Assembly (NCBI GenBank): GCA_033977485.1
Contig: CM066995.1
Span: 47,057,162 to 47,121,161 of the forward strand
Length of the DNA stretch: 64,000 nt
DNA from: Hydrangea macrophylla
Taxonomy: Eukaryota > Streptophyta > Magnoliopsida > Cornales > Hydrangeaceae
Reading direction: 5' to 3'
The position numbers and the translations under genes are program-made. Of the stretch, positions 54,585 through 64,000 are shown piece after piece; position 1 is the stretch's first letter, and the number at the start of each line of letters is the position of its first letter. The notes under the pieces are model-generated. The model was not told where the DNA came from. It saw only the letters and a program-made list of their open reading frames with translations, and ran no database searches.

Positions 54585-54594
54585 TTGGTATAAG
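54585..54594 (-). promoter_or_regulatory. TATA-like box of the first antisense gene of B
   Basis: Minus strand CTTATACCAA, about 220 bp before the ATG and directly downstream of the hairpin module. It resembles the box at 23428-23437. Confidence 0.4.
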
Positions 54595-54599
54595 CTGCT

Positions 54600-54720
54600 G
54601 CCCGCCAAACGCGGCACTTGGTTTTCGTGCACGGCAGTTGGTGAATTGCTGTGCGACACTCACTAAATGCCGCAACAGCACATCGTGAGTGCCGTACGAC
54701 AATCATGGAATGTCGCAAAA
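54600..54720 (-). promoter_or_regulatory. GCGGCA/TGCCGC hairpin module upstream of the first antisense gene of B
   Basis: Repeated GTGCCG, GCGGCA and ACTGCCG words in alternating orientation (for example ACGGCAGTTGGTGAATTGCTGT and CACTCACTAAATGCCGC in pieces). Same composition and TATA spacing as in the LTRs. Confidence 0.5.
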
Positions 54721-54729
54721 TCTAGCGTG

Positions 54730-55030
54730 TGCAACATTTGAGGCGGCTTTTAGACCCCTCATTTTCCCACCAAAATTCAAATGGGGTCCCAAAAATTGAA
54801 TTTAAACCCCTAAAATTTCACCCTCATGGTGCTCTTGACCCCCAGAGATGGTTTTCAGGACCAAACTGGTTCTCAATTTTGTGAAAGTTTGAAATTAATT
54901 TGAGTCTGTGGACTCCAAAATTTTAACTTGAATTAAATTTAAGTCTGTGGGCTCCAAAATTTTGAAAAAAATTAAATTGAAAATGAGTCTGTTGGGCTCC
55001 AAATTTTGAAAAGTTGAATTGAATTTGAGT
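54730..55030. repeat. Degenerate TTTGAGTCTGTGG repeats in B
   Basis: About 54895-55030 has three to four copies of a ~55-bp unit containing GAGTCTGTGGGCTCCAAAATTTTG. No gene. Confidence 0.6.
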
Positions 55031-55054
55031 CTGTTCGACCTATGAATATGGTTG

Positions 55055-55720
55055 CCCCGCTTTTTAGAGTGTAACGGATTTGCAATATCGGTTCTCACAA
55101 CAAATTTGCATTAACCCTTGCCTTAGGAATATAACAGATTTATATTTCCGATCCTCATAACAGATTTACGTTGATCCTTTAGGGTGTAATGGGTTTGCAC
55201 TCTTGGTTTTTGCAACAGATTTGCGTTAACCCTCGTCTTGGGAATATAACAGATTTATATTCCCGATCCTCATAATAGATTTACGTTGATCCTTTAGGGT
55301 GTAACGGATTTCCACTCTCGGTTCTTGCAACAGATTTGCGTTAACCCTCATCTTAGGAATATAACAGATTTATATTCCCGATCCTTATAACAGATTTACG
55401 TTGATCCTTTAGGGTGTAACAGATTTACACTCTTGGTTCTCGCAATAGATTTGCGTTAACCCTCGTCTTAGGAATATAACAAATTAATATTCCCGATCCT
55501 CGTAATAGATTTACGTTGATCCTTTAGGGTGTAACAGATTTGTACTCTCGATTCTTGCAACAGATTTGCGTTAACCCTCGTCTTAAAAATATAACGGATT
55601 TATATTCCCGTTCCTCGTAACAGATTTATGCTGACCCTTTAGGGTGTAATGGATTTTCACTCTCAGTTCTCGTAATAGATTTGCGTTAACCCTCATTTTG
55701 GGAAGTTAGAAATGTATTTT
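55055..55720. repeat. ~112-bp tandem array in element B
   Basis: Six copies of a ~112-bp unit, itself made of two related halves: GGGTGTAACGGATTTGCACTC and GGAATATAACAGATTTATATTC, each followed by AACAGATTT(G/A)CGTT. Located between the antisense gene promoter and the 3' LTR. Confidence 0.85.
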
Positions 55721-55959
55721 CTCGACCCGTGCAACGAATCTTTGCATCGGTCAACATTTGGTAATCTTCTCTGGCTAACGCATCATGAAATGTGCGTCAC
55801 ATATAGAGAAGACATGATATAGAGTAAGCATGACACTTGCTCGGTCGAGTTTATTTGAAAATACCATTGCATAAGCATGTGCATCACGACAGGATAGGAG
55901 CATTCATACGTATGATTACTTGTGCTTGCGTATGTTTGACTCCTGCCCGAACTATGTCT

Positions 55960-55992
55960 TGGTCTGATTCCCGATGGGATACGTAGGCAGCT
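55960..55992 (+). promoter_or_regulatory. Conserved pre-PPT motif, element B
   Basis: GGTCTGATTCCCGATGGG then ATACGTAGGCAGCT, 155 bp before the polypurine tract; same motif and spacing in C and D. Confidence 0.6.
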
Positions 55993-56147
55993 CATCATGG
56001 AGCACGACCAATTGGAATTTTGCTACGCGCTTGCTTTCTTTTGCAACACATTTTGTTTTTACCTGAATTCGACAGTTTGGTCAAAGGCTTGTCTTCACAT
56101 AGGCTTCGACGTTCACTTGTGGTTCGTGTTGTTCCACGAGCTCTGTC

Positions 56148-56161
56148 GAAGAGGGGCAAAC
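56148..56161 (+). other. Polypurine tract of element B
   Basis: GAAGAGGGGCAAAC, abutting the 3' LTR at 56162. Confidence 0.88.
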
Positions 56162-58806
56162 TGTAGACACCTTAATTTTGACCAAACGTCGAGTTAAGGG
56201 GAGTGTTACCTCCGAATCCGATGATGACAATGTCCGGCTAATCTATGACTTCCAAAGATGATTCAAGCTCTTCGAAAGACTCTCCAACCTAAACGAAAAG
56301 TAAAAAAGAAAGAAAAAAAGGAAAAAAGAGGCAGAACGACACTTGAGCTAATTTGCGGCAGTCACGGGTTGCCACTACAACACTCCCTGACTGCCGGACC
56401 GGCAGTCAGTGAGAACCGCACCGGCAGTCGCCAACTGCCATTTATTCATATCAAGTGCCGTTAAAAAGTGATTTCCAAAAAAAGCGGCAATCCCTGTAGT
56501 TGTTTGCGGCATTCATGGAGTGCCGCAACGACATTCATGGAGTGCCGTACGGCGGTCACTGAATGCCGTTTCGGCATTCAGCGAGTGCCGCTTCCATCTC
56601 TATTGAGTGCCGCATTTTTGTAACAGCCAGCTGTAATACAACACATTTTGTGCCACCAAAGGACAGTCCGAATTAGGGTTTTCTGCTCTAAAATGACTGA
56701 AATACCCCTTTAAATTTATCTATAAATAGAGGATGAATATCCTCTTGCAAGTGGTGGGAATTTTCTTTGAATCTAGAGGTTGTATTAGTTCTCCATATCC
56801 TAAAACTTTCAAAATTTCTTCTCTAAACACAATTAGAAGTGAGTTTTAGAAGAGTTAAAGAGGGTGGAAAGCTTGATTAGTCTTTAGAAGTTCTTCAAAA
56901 TCACAAAGTTGAGGATATTTTGGAGGTAAAACTTTAAGTTAATTAGTCTTAAATATATTCTAATCACAAATATGCCTAGAGTCCTTAAATTTTCTTTTTC
57001 TCTTCCTTTTAATATTTGAGATTCATAAGACCCTCAATGTTTTACTTGAATCCTTAGATTTGAAATCCTTTAATTCTTTTGTAAGCTCATGATTTACAAG
57101 AAGATTGAAGTTGATATTAGTACACTTGATTAATAAATCTAAACCTATTTTCATGGTTTAGGTTTGTTATGTTTAGGTCTCATGGAATTTCTCCATATTT
57201 CGTTGAAGCTTCCAAGATATGAATATAGTTAGTCTTCCATGACCATCAAATGGTAGGAGAGGTAGTGTGTTCCAAGCCAAAATCCATGGCTCATGGACGA
57301 AATTAATCAACAAAGTTGCATTTGATAAATGATGTAGTGAGTTCACAATCTGTTTTTGATCATAGATTTTTAGTTAAACATCGAACCGTTGAAACTGAAT
57401 GAAACCAATGGGAAAGTGTCTATAACTCAAATTTCGACCACCATAATTTTTGTTTTAAGGAGTTTTCATGTTTAGAGGGGTTTGGTCAAGTGGAACAACT
57501 ACAATCTGTCCAGAGTTTCAGAGCAGTAACATCTTTTTGAAACAAGTAAATTAGAGCCTTAACCAAACATTCTTGACATAAATTTTTTGAAGTAGTTTAA
57601 TGTGTTAGGAGGCTACCCTAAAAAGACCAAAGTATTTCTGATTTTTTTTACTATTTTTAGAAAATCATACAAAAACTACAGACGGAGAGTTGTAAGTCTC
57701 TGAGTGATGTCTAGTGTTTGTCCAATTTCCGGAGATCTAACCGTTCAAACCTCAATTTTATTTTTGGGTTAGAAACTAGACTCACAGAGGTTTCTTGTGT
57801 CCAAGAATCACTGACATCAAACCATTAGAAGCATCCCTTTTATTTCCTTGAAGTTTGGGTCTACTTGCTGAAATTTTAGTATTTTGGAATAGTTTTTATA
57901 TATCTTATGAATAATGGTCCAAATGACTTTTATATGACCTAGGGATCAAACCATGTTTTAATAATGATTAGTTAAGCTTGAATTCAAAGTTTAAGTGATG
58001 TAAATCATAGAGTATTTCATCATTTATTCTTGTTCATGTACATATTCATCCATGTGGCTTGATGCTTGTAATTAGAACTTGTTTGCTTTAGATATAATTA
58101 CATTCGATAGATTCAAGCTAGAAGTCTAGGATTGTTATTTAAGATCCAACTTTATATCTTGTATATCATGTAGACTAACCCTTTTTTTTTGTAGCGCTAT
58201 TAATGTATGATTTCTTGAACTCCTCTTTAGTTCATTTTAATTTCTTGATTTTATCGATTTTTTGACTTAATGCGCGACACCTTAGAATTAAGTTTTGTCT
58301 TTATGTGAATATATGTGATTAGAGACTTTTTCTTAGGTTTTACTTTTTGTTTGTATGCATTACACATTTAATATTCGCGGCATGGATCCTGAGTGAGTTC
58401 TATGGTCCCTTATTTGTATATCATATTGCTTGCTACTTGAATTATGTGGTTTTTGAATGATATTTTATCACTTGCAATCTTACACCCTTTTAGACATGCT
58501 TTTGTAATGTAAATTTATACATATGTATTAGTTGAGGACATGCTTAGATTATTAATTTGATTAAAAGGATGTTAAGTAGATGCCTATCGTAAGATAGGAT
58601 GAGAGGGGGTGTTTTAGTCTGACGGGCTCCTTCCCCTCTCATTCCATAATCCCCGGATCTAGAAAATCTCTGGTTTCTTAAAAGATCAGTTTGCTTTAAA
58701 ATGGTTTCTTAATTTTCCTTTTAAAATTACGTGGCGACTCTTGGTATGAAATTTAGAAAAAGTTTTTAAAATTAAAAAGCTATGGGCCCAAATGCCGGTA
58801 TCCACA
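56162..58806 (+). mobile_element. Element B 3' LTR
   Basis: 2645 bp, aligned throughout with 11114-13759. TATA box at 56721-56728 and hairpin module at 56354-56610. Differences of about 6% in the first 280 bp by eye. Confidence 0.93.
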
Positions 58807-58811
58807 GTGCT
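58807..58811. repeat. Target-site duplication of element B, right copy (GTGCT)
   Basis: Four of five bases match 11109-11113. Confidence 0.75.
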
Positions 58812-60243
58812 CCTCAACTTTGTTGGTTGTTCGAGCAGCCTCTGAGTCTCTATGGCGGCCATGACCTTGTGGATAGGCCGGGAAAGTGGAGTGAAGTTAG
58901 TCAGGACCTGATCCCGACTGCCTCTCTGCTGATCCTGCTTGGGCTTCTTTCCCGCGCCCTTCTAAGAGTCCTCACGCTTGCGCTTAGTCCTCGGGGACTC
59001 ATCTCCTGCGAAGTTGGCATGCTTTGCCTTAAGGAACTCCTTGGTGTCAATATACTTTCTGACCCTCTCCGAGAGTTCCACCAGGGTTGTCGGTTGATCG
59101 CGATGGAATGACGTAGCAACTTTGGTGTGTTCAAACCCCGAGCAGAAGGCCATAATAGCGACCATTTTGTCTACGTAGCAAATTTGAAGCCTCTACTGAT
59201 TGAAATGATTGACATATTCTTTCAAGGATTCCCCTTTGCGCTGCTTGACGGTTAGTAGCTAGGTATCTGGTTAAGATCGATCTTGTATGCCCACGAACTG
59301 GCTGATGAAGAGTTTGCTCAATGTCTTGAAATCATCGACCGTATGGGGTTTGAGAGCATGGAACCACTAGGTGGCTGGCCCTTTGAGAGTGCTCGAAAAG
59401 GCCAGGCACAGTAGTTCGCAAACGGTAGTGACCAGCGCCATCTGGGCTTTGTAAGACCGAACATGATCGATCGGGCTTCCCGAATCATCATAGGAGTCCA
59501 GATGCGGTGGTTTGAACTTCCGTAGGATGGGGAATCTTGTGACTCAGATAGTGAATGGGGACTCGGTCTCAGTGTTGGTGTGATCATGGCGTGACATGCG
59601 GCTTAGTTGTTTGCTTTGCTTCTGCAGATCCTCAATCTGGGCCTTGATATCCTTCTGACCGGTCCTCTTCTCTGTATTTGAACGGTGTGCTAGGTCATAT
59701 GAGAAGGTTTCTTCCTCAAAGTGTGTGATCCTTGGGGATGAAACCTAACTCCTACTCCGTGTAATCGTGTGCCTGATATCCCGGCGGCCCAAGGCCGGGG
59801 GATCTCTAACCGAATCCCCGGGCAGTTTACCTTTATTCTTCCCATCTGGAAGTGCGCCTATTATTGATGATATCTCAGGCATCCCCTGTCCGGCGCGGGC
59901 GATCTCGTGGACGTTGTAGGGTCCATTCAGGAGCCTGGATACATTCATCATTCCCGATCCATCCCCTAGATGATGGGGACAATGGCTCGGTGTAGGCACG
60001 CCTTCGAGGTCTGATCGGATCCTGATCGGGCACACTCTTCTCGGGCTGATCCTCGATCAATGGGAGCTTCTCCTGTTGGGCCAGCAGTGCTTCGATCTAT
60101 TGCTGGGTTCGCTGCTGGCCTTCTAAGAGTTGCGCAAGAGTCGCACTAATCTGCTCGAGAGTCATGGAGGCAATCGGCTGCTCTGACTGCGACTCCGCCT
60201 GACCCATTGAAGCAGCGGTCTTCTTACCTTTCTTCGATGCCAT
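58807..60243 (-). pseudogene. Gag N-terminal and core part of element A
   Basis: From ATG 60243 (MASKKGKKTAASMGQ), a glutamine-rich segment with one stop (after RTQQ) leads to the retrotransposon gag core: FKPPHLDSYDDSGSPIDHVR (about 59520-59465), KGPATWWFHALKPHTVDDF (about 59395-59340), ISQFVGIQ, and CSGFEHTKVATSFHRDQP (about 59145-59090), then a lysine/arginine-rich region interrupted by a stop near 58960. It continues at 11113 after element B. At least six stops or frameshifts; not functional. Confidence 0.82.
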
Positions 60244-60283
60244 GGCAATCAACTAAGATTTGTTTTCAGAGGAAATCTATCAT

Positions 60284-60301
60284 TTCCCACAGATGGCGCC
60301 A
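60284..60301 (-). other. Primer-binding site of element A
   Basis: Minus strand TGGCGCCATCTGTGGGAA, three bases after the 5' LTR. It differs from the tRNA-Arg site of B, C and D. TGGCGCC... sites of this form are common in Tat-type elements; I do not assign the tRNA with confidence. Confidence 0.7.
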
Positions 60302-60304
60302 AAC

Positions 60305-60949
60305 TGATGATGCCAAAATTCGGGTAAGAATAATTTAGAAAGAGATATAGAGACCACAAAATTTGTATGTGGTTCGGTCCCGTTAATGAGGTGACCTACG
60401 TCCACGGGTGCGTCGGAGCGCTTCACTAATAGATCACCGGTGGTTGTTGGTGAGCCAATAGAGTGGGCAGCACTACTAGAAACTGACCGGGTATATGCGT
60501 AATAGTGATATGATTTGCTATTCTCTAAGCTAGGAATGCAATTAGAATGTCCTCCCCTTCGAAAGGGGGTGAGGGGCCTCTTTTATAAGTGCAAGAGGCC
60601 ACACATACAAGGTAAGTTATCAGATTAGGAAGCCCAATTTGATTGAAACTGATTTACATGAATTTGGGAGAGTTTCCTAAGTGGTTTAGGAAACTGCTTG
60701 CTCCTTCAATTTAGTCTTCTAGCTAGGATATGAAACTGTCTGGAGGCTTGCTGGGTAAGCAACCACACCTTCTGGAGGTGCGCCCATATGGGGCCAGTCT
60801 GGAACGAATGCCCGGGCTTTGGACCGAACCGGGCAGTTCTGTGTAACGACCAGGGATGGCTGAGTAGGCAGCTCAAATTCAAGGTGACTTGGCTTTTCTT
60901 TGTTGAGGTGGCGAGGCTTGACTTTGACCTGATATTTTTGTACATATCA
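60305..60949 (-). mobile_element. Element A 5' LTR
   Basis: 645 bp, TGATGATG...CATATCA, pair of 967-1607. TATA box on the minus strand at about 60590-60597 (TTATAAAAG). Confidence 0.9.
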
Positions 60950-60954
60950 TCTTC
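60950..60954. repeat. Target-site duplication of element A, right copy (TCTTC)
   Basis: Identical to 962-966. Confidence 0.9.
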
Positions 60955-61175
60955 ATTTTCAGGTCAGGTGGTTCATCCTCCCTAGTGGAGCAGTTGAACC
61001 GGTCGGGGTGTCTCGGGGTAGTATTGACCGAGTGTTACGTTACTCTAAGAGCCTTGTATGTTCTGCCTTATAGGCTTTTATACTTGCCCCCCTTGTACCT
61101 TAGGCTCGGGGTTCCTGACCCTTACTTAGGTCGTCGTCTATTGTATCGTCCTACTATAGGAGTTCCAGAGATGTG
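60955..61175 (+). pseudogene. Element G: antisense ORF N-terminal part, right of element A
   Basis: Open frame with LPPLYLRLGVPDPYLGRR (about 61085-61140), matching LPPLYLKLGVPDPYLGRQ of the antisense ORF of A (about 2390-2450). It continues the module seen at 348-966. LTR F interrupts it at 61176, so only the first part of this gene is in the window. No functional claim can be made. Confidence 0.65.
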
Positions 61176-64000
61176 TGTAGACACCCCAATTTTGACCGAC
61201 CGTTGAATTCAGGGGATGATTACCTCTAAGCCGATGACGACAATGTCCGACAAAATTTGAAGTTTATCTAAATGATTCAAGTTCTTCGGAAGATTCTTTA
61301 GTCCCAATAAAAGTTTTCGAAAAAAAAGAGAAAGAAAAAAAGGAAGAGAGAGCCCGGGTGTTCGGGAACTCGGATATGAAATACATATAAGAAAGACGGT
61401 TTGAAAATTGATTTCAAAATAAGAAATAGAAATAATTTTTTAAAAATAATAGGGAAGAAAAAGAATTTTGGAAGAAAAAAAAAGGAAAACAAAAAAATAT
61501 GTACTTATAATCTATATAAGTATTTATTAGTATATAAGTATATATTTGAAAAATAAATGAAAAATGTGGGAATTCTGTTAACAGCGGCATGCGGCGAAGC
61601 CGTGGTACTTGTTGAGTGCCAGAGACAATTCACTGAGTGACGTTCGCTGTAACAGACTGTTTTTCTTCAAAACGTATGGAATATCCTTGCACATGGGTTT
61701 TCACCCCGAATTTACCAATTTAACCCCATGAAAATGGTCTATATAAGGAGATGTTCACCTCCATTATAAGGATCTTCCATCATCCATCCTTGCTGCATAA
61801 GTGAAATTTATATATAGATAATTGAGAGAAATTGAGAGATCTTTGAAGAATTTGAAGAACTTGGAAGATTTTCATCAAGAATTCAAGCAAAACCTGAGGT
61901 TATTAGAGGTAACCTTCTAATCCTACCTAGAATTAGGCTAGAATTCAATCACAATTCATAGATCTAGGACTTTTACACATTTTCAAAAAGTCTCTTCTTA
62001 CCTTATTTCATCACACACCACTAGAATTGTGATTGAATCTTCATTGGTTTTCATTGATTTGGATCTAAATAGAGCTTTGGGCTTAAGACAAAACAAGTTT
62101 GAGAAAGAATTTTGACTTGGATTTTCAAATAAGCTTTGATTTCTTTCCATGAGATCTTCAATATCTCATTGGATTCCCCTGAGTTTGATCCTTTAATTCT
62201 CTATGATCCTATGATTTATATGAGAATTAAGGTGGATCATAGTTATATCCACACATGATTGGATGGGTCCAAGCCTTAGTTCATGATTTGAGTCCTTCAA
62301 CTAGGAATCTCATGGAATCTTCTCTATATTCTATGGAGGTTTATGTGGGTTAGTTATGTCTAGTCTCCAAGGACCATAAACTTGGGAGGAGAACTTAATG
62401 AAAAGAACACATATTTCTCAAGGATCGTGTGTTTGGGAGAGCAATTAGGAATAGTTTAAGTTTAATTAAGATCATGAATACCAAGTTGGTATTGGTGCAG
62501 TGAATTCATGGACCCACTTTGATCAAAGATTTTTAATTAAATCACGGTCTATAGGAATTGAATGAGACCAATTGGAGAGTGTTCAGAACTCATATGTGTA
62601 TCAGTAGGATTTTTGTTTTGATAAAATTTCATAGTTTGGTTGGTTTGGTCTTATGATTTGTAAAGTAGTCACACTCTGTCCAAAATTTCAGAACAAGTCA
62701 ATTTTAAACTAAGTAGATCAGAGCTTTAATCAAGCCTTTTTAACTTCAAATAAATTTTCTATGAAGTTTAATATGTTAATAATAGTTCCTAAAAAGATCA
62801 AAGTGATTCAGATTTTTAATTGCTATTTTTAGAAAATCATACAAGAACTCTGGACAGAGAATTGTAAAGTTTTGAGTGATGTCTGGTTTTTACCCAATTC
62901 CCAAATATTAAACCGTTTGATTTCCAATTTTCTTTTTTGTGTTAGAAACTAGACTCACAGAGGCACAACATACTTAAAAATCATTAAGACCAAACCGTTG
63001 GAAGTGTGATTATTTTATTTTTGAAAGTCTGGTCTGCTCTCTGTAAATTCTGAAACTCTATCATAGTTTTGATAAACTTTGCAAGTAAGGATCTAAATGT
63101 CTTTTATATGACCTAAGGCTTGAAATATACTTTAATTATAATCAATTGAACTTAATTCCAAAGGCTAAATGATCCAAATTAATGAATATCTCATAGCTCA
63201 TTCTTGTTCATTTCTATATATTCATCATGTATATATATTGATACTTATGATTATGACTAATCCTTGGTTTAAGTTGCATTTAATTGAATTTGGTTGAATT
63301 TAACTATGGGCTCCTTATGATCAAGTTGGGATTATATCATCTCTATATGGACATTACATTGGCTCCTAGTGGAGACTTGTATATCTATAGAGATGTTGTA
63401 TCTCCAACTAATTAGAAGGAATTCATAATTATACCAACTCTTTTTATGCTTAGTAGATTTAAGTTAGAAATTTGAGTATATTATTTAGGATTCTATATTA
63501 TATCTTGTTCAAAGCATGTGGACTAACCCTTTGTTTTGTAGCGCTATGAAGGTACAATATCTTGACTCTTTCTTTAGTTTATTTTGTTTTTGATTTTATT
63601 GATTTTCGACTTCATACGCGACACCTTAGAATTAGGGTTTTCCTTATATATGTATATGTGAATTAGACTCTTTTTTTAGGTTTTATATTTTGTATATGCA
63701 TTGCATGTTTCTATATCGTGGCTGGATCCCGAGTAAGGTTCCTAGTTTCCTATTTGCACATCATCTTGCTTGCTACTTGAAATTATGTGGTTTTGAATGC
63801 TATTTTATCGTTAGCAATCTTACACCCTTTTACATGCTTTTGTGATGTATATTTATACATATGTATTAGTTGAGGGCATACTTAGATTATTAATTTAATT
63901 AAAAGGATGTTGCGTAGAGGCCTATCACTAGATAGAATGAGAGAGGGCGTTTTAGTCCGCCGGGCTCCTTCCCCTCTTATTCCATAATCCTCGGACCTAA
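61176..64000 (+). mobile_element. LTR F: B-related 5' LTR (or solo LTR), runs off the window
   Basis: Starts TGTAGACACCCCAATTTTGA like B. It has a hairpin module at about 61585-61650, a TATA box at 61739-61747, and aligns with B to the GGCGTTTTAGTCCGCCGGGC block near 63950, which lies about 190 bp from the end of the B LTR. The LTR end, primer site and TSD lie beyond 64000, so I cannot tell a full element from a solo LTR. Confidence 0.85.
61739..61747 (+). promoter_or_regulatory. LTR promoter TATA box, LTR F
   Basis: CTATATAAG, about 90-150 bp downstream of the GC-rich hairpin module, in the same relation as in B and C. Confidence 0.55.

Larger units (their letters stand above)
11114..58806 (+). 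mobile_element. Element B: ~20-kb Ogre/Tat-like Ty3/gypsy retrotransposon, plus strand, interrupted by C and D
   Basis: LTRs of about 2.65 kb (11114-13759 and 56162-58806), with TGTAGACACC...GGTATCCACA ends, enclose a tRNA-Arg primer site, gag, protease with a following G-patch, RT, RNase H, archaeal-like RNase H, integrase, two antisense genes and a polypurine tract. Without C and D it measures about 20.1 kb. The first ~280 bp of the LTRs differ by about 6% by eye. Pol and gag carry several stops and single-base frameshifts, so it is a decayed copy of an autonomous-type element. Size, primer tRNA and domain order fit the Ogre/Tat group, although I see no separate ORF1 ahead of gag. Confidence 0.93.
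967..60949 (-). mobile_element. Element A: Tat-type Ty3/gypsy retrotransposon, minus strand, interrupted by E and B
   Basis: Two LTRs of about 640 bp (967-1607 and 60305-60949) with TGATGATG...CATATCA ends are flanked by TCTTC. In minus-strand order it holds a primer site, gag (60243-58807, then 11113-10830), protease, RT/RNase H, a second RNase H, integrase, an antisense ORF on the plus strand, a polypurine tract and the 3' LTR. Removing B (11114-58806) and E (8730-10187) with one TSD copy each leaves about 10.8 kb and restores the reading frame at both junctions. The LTR copies differ at roughly one base in ten by eye, so the element is old. The coding regions carry several stops and frameshifts. 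Confidence 0.92.

Noticed and set aside
1..64000. Host gene content
   Set aside because: Every sizeable frame could be assigned to a retroelement or to non-coding repeats; I saw no convincing host exon outside the antisense cargo genes.

Overview
The window is plant nuclear heterochromatin, probably from a eudicot with a large genome, made almost entirely of Ty3/gypsy LTR retrotransposons of the Tat/Ogre-like type nested in one another. I found no host gene, tRNA, rRNA or bacterial-type feature. The plant assignment rests on the Tat-type domain order (gag, protease, RT, RNase H, a second archaeal-like RNase H, integrase), antisense ORFs with plant-type domains, spliced antisense genes, and a primer-binding site matching the 3' end of a plant tRNA-Arg.

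The nesting is resolved by 5-bp target-site duplications (TSDs). The oldest layer, G, is a minus-strand Tat-type element visible at 1-966 and 60950-61175. Element A (967-60949, minus, TSD TCTTC) inserted into G. Solo LTR E (8730-10187, TSD CTGAC) split the protease-RT junction of A. The ~20-kb element B (11114-58806, plus, TSD gggct/gtgct) split the gag of A. Element C (24545-38350, minus, TSD GCTGG) and element D (39743-53471, TSD CCTAC) then both inserted into an antisense multi-exon gene carried by B. A B-like LTR, F (61176 to the window end), inserted into G. By eye, LTR divergence falls in the expected order: A about 10%, B about 5-6%, D about 1.5%, C one indel in 3.3 kb.

A and B are autonomous-type elements with decayed pol genes. 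C and D are gag-only. They share with B the tRNA-Arg primer site, the polypurine tract, the LTR termini and a motif about 150 bp before the polypurine tract, so they look like non-autonomous partners mobilised in trans by B-like elements. B carries two antisense genes downstream of integrase: a spliced plant-mobile-domain-like gene and a second unknown ORF. A and G carry a different antisense ORF (putative gypsy-type transposon domain) with its own TATA box.

The most unusual items are four. (1) Element D has intact outer ends and TSD, but its core is inverted, which turns its two LTRs into palindromes with arms of about 1.84 kb and 0.93 kb. (2) A repeated, apparently covarying RNA fold (nested stems GCUC/GAGC, CUAGG/CCUAG and a small inner hairpin) occurs in the non-coding part of C (three copies) and D (one copy). 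(3) A GC-rich GCGGCA/TGCCGC hairpin module lies upstream of the TATA box both in several LTRs and in both antisense genes of B. (4) A short motif sits at a fixed distance from the polypurine tract in B, C and D.
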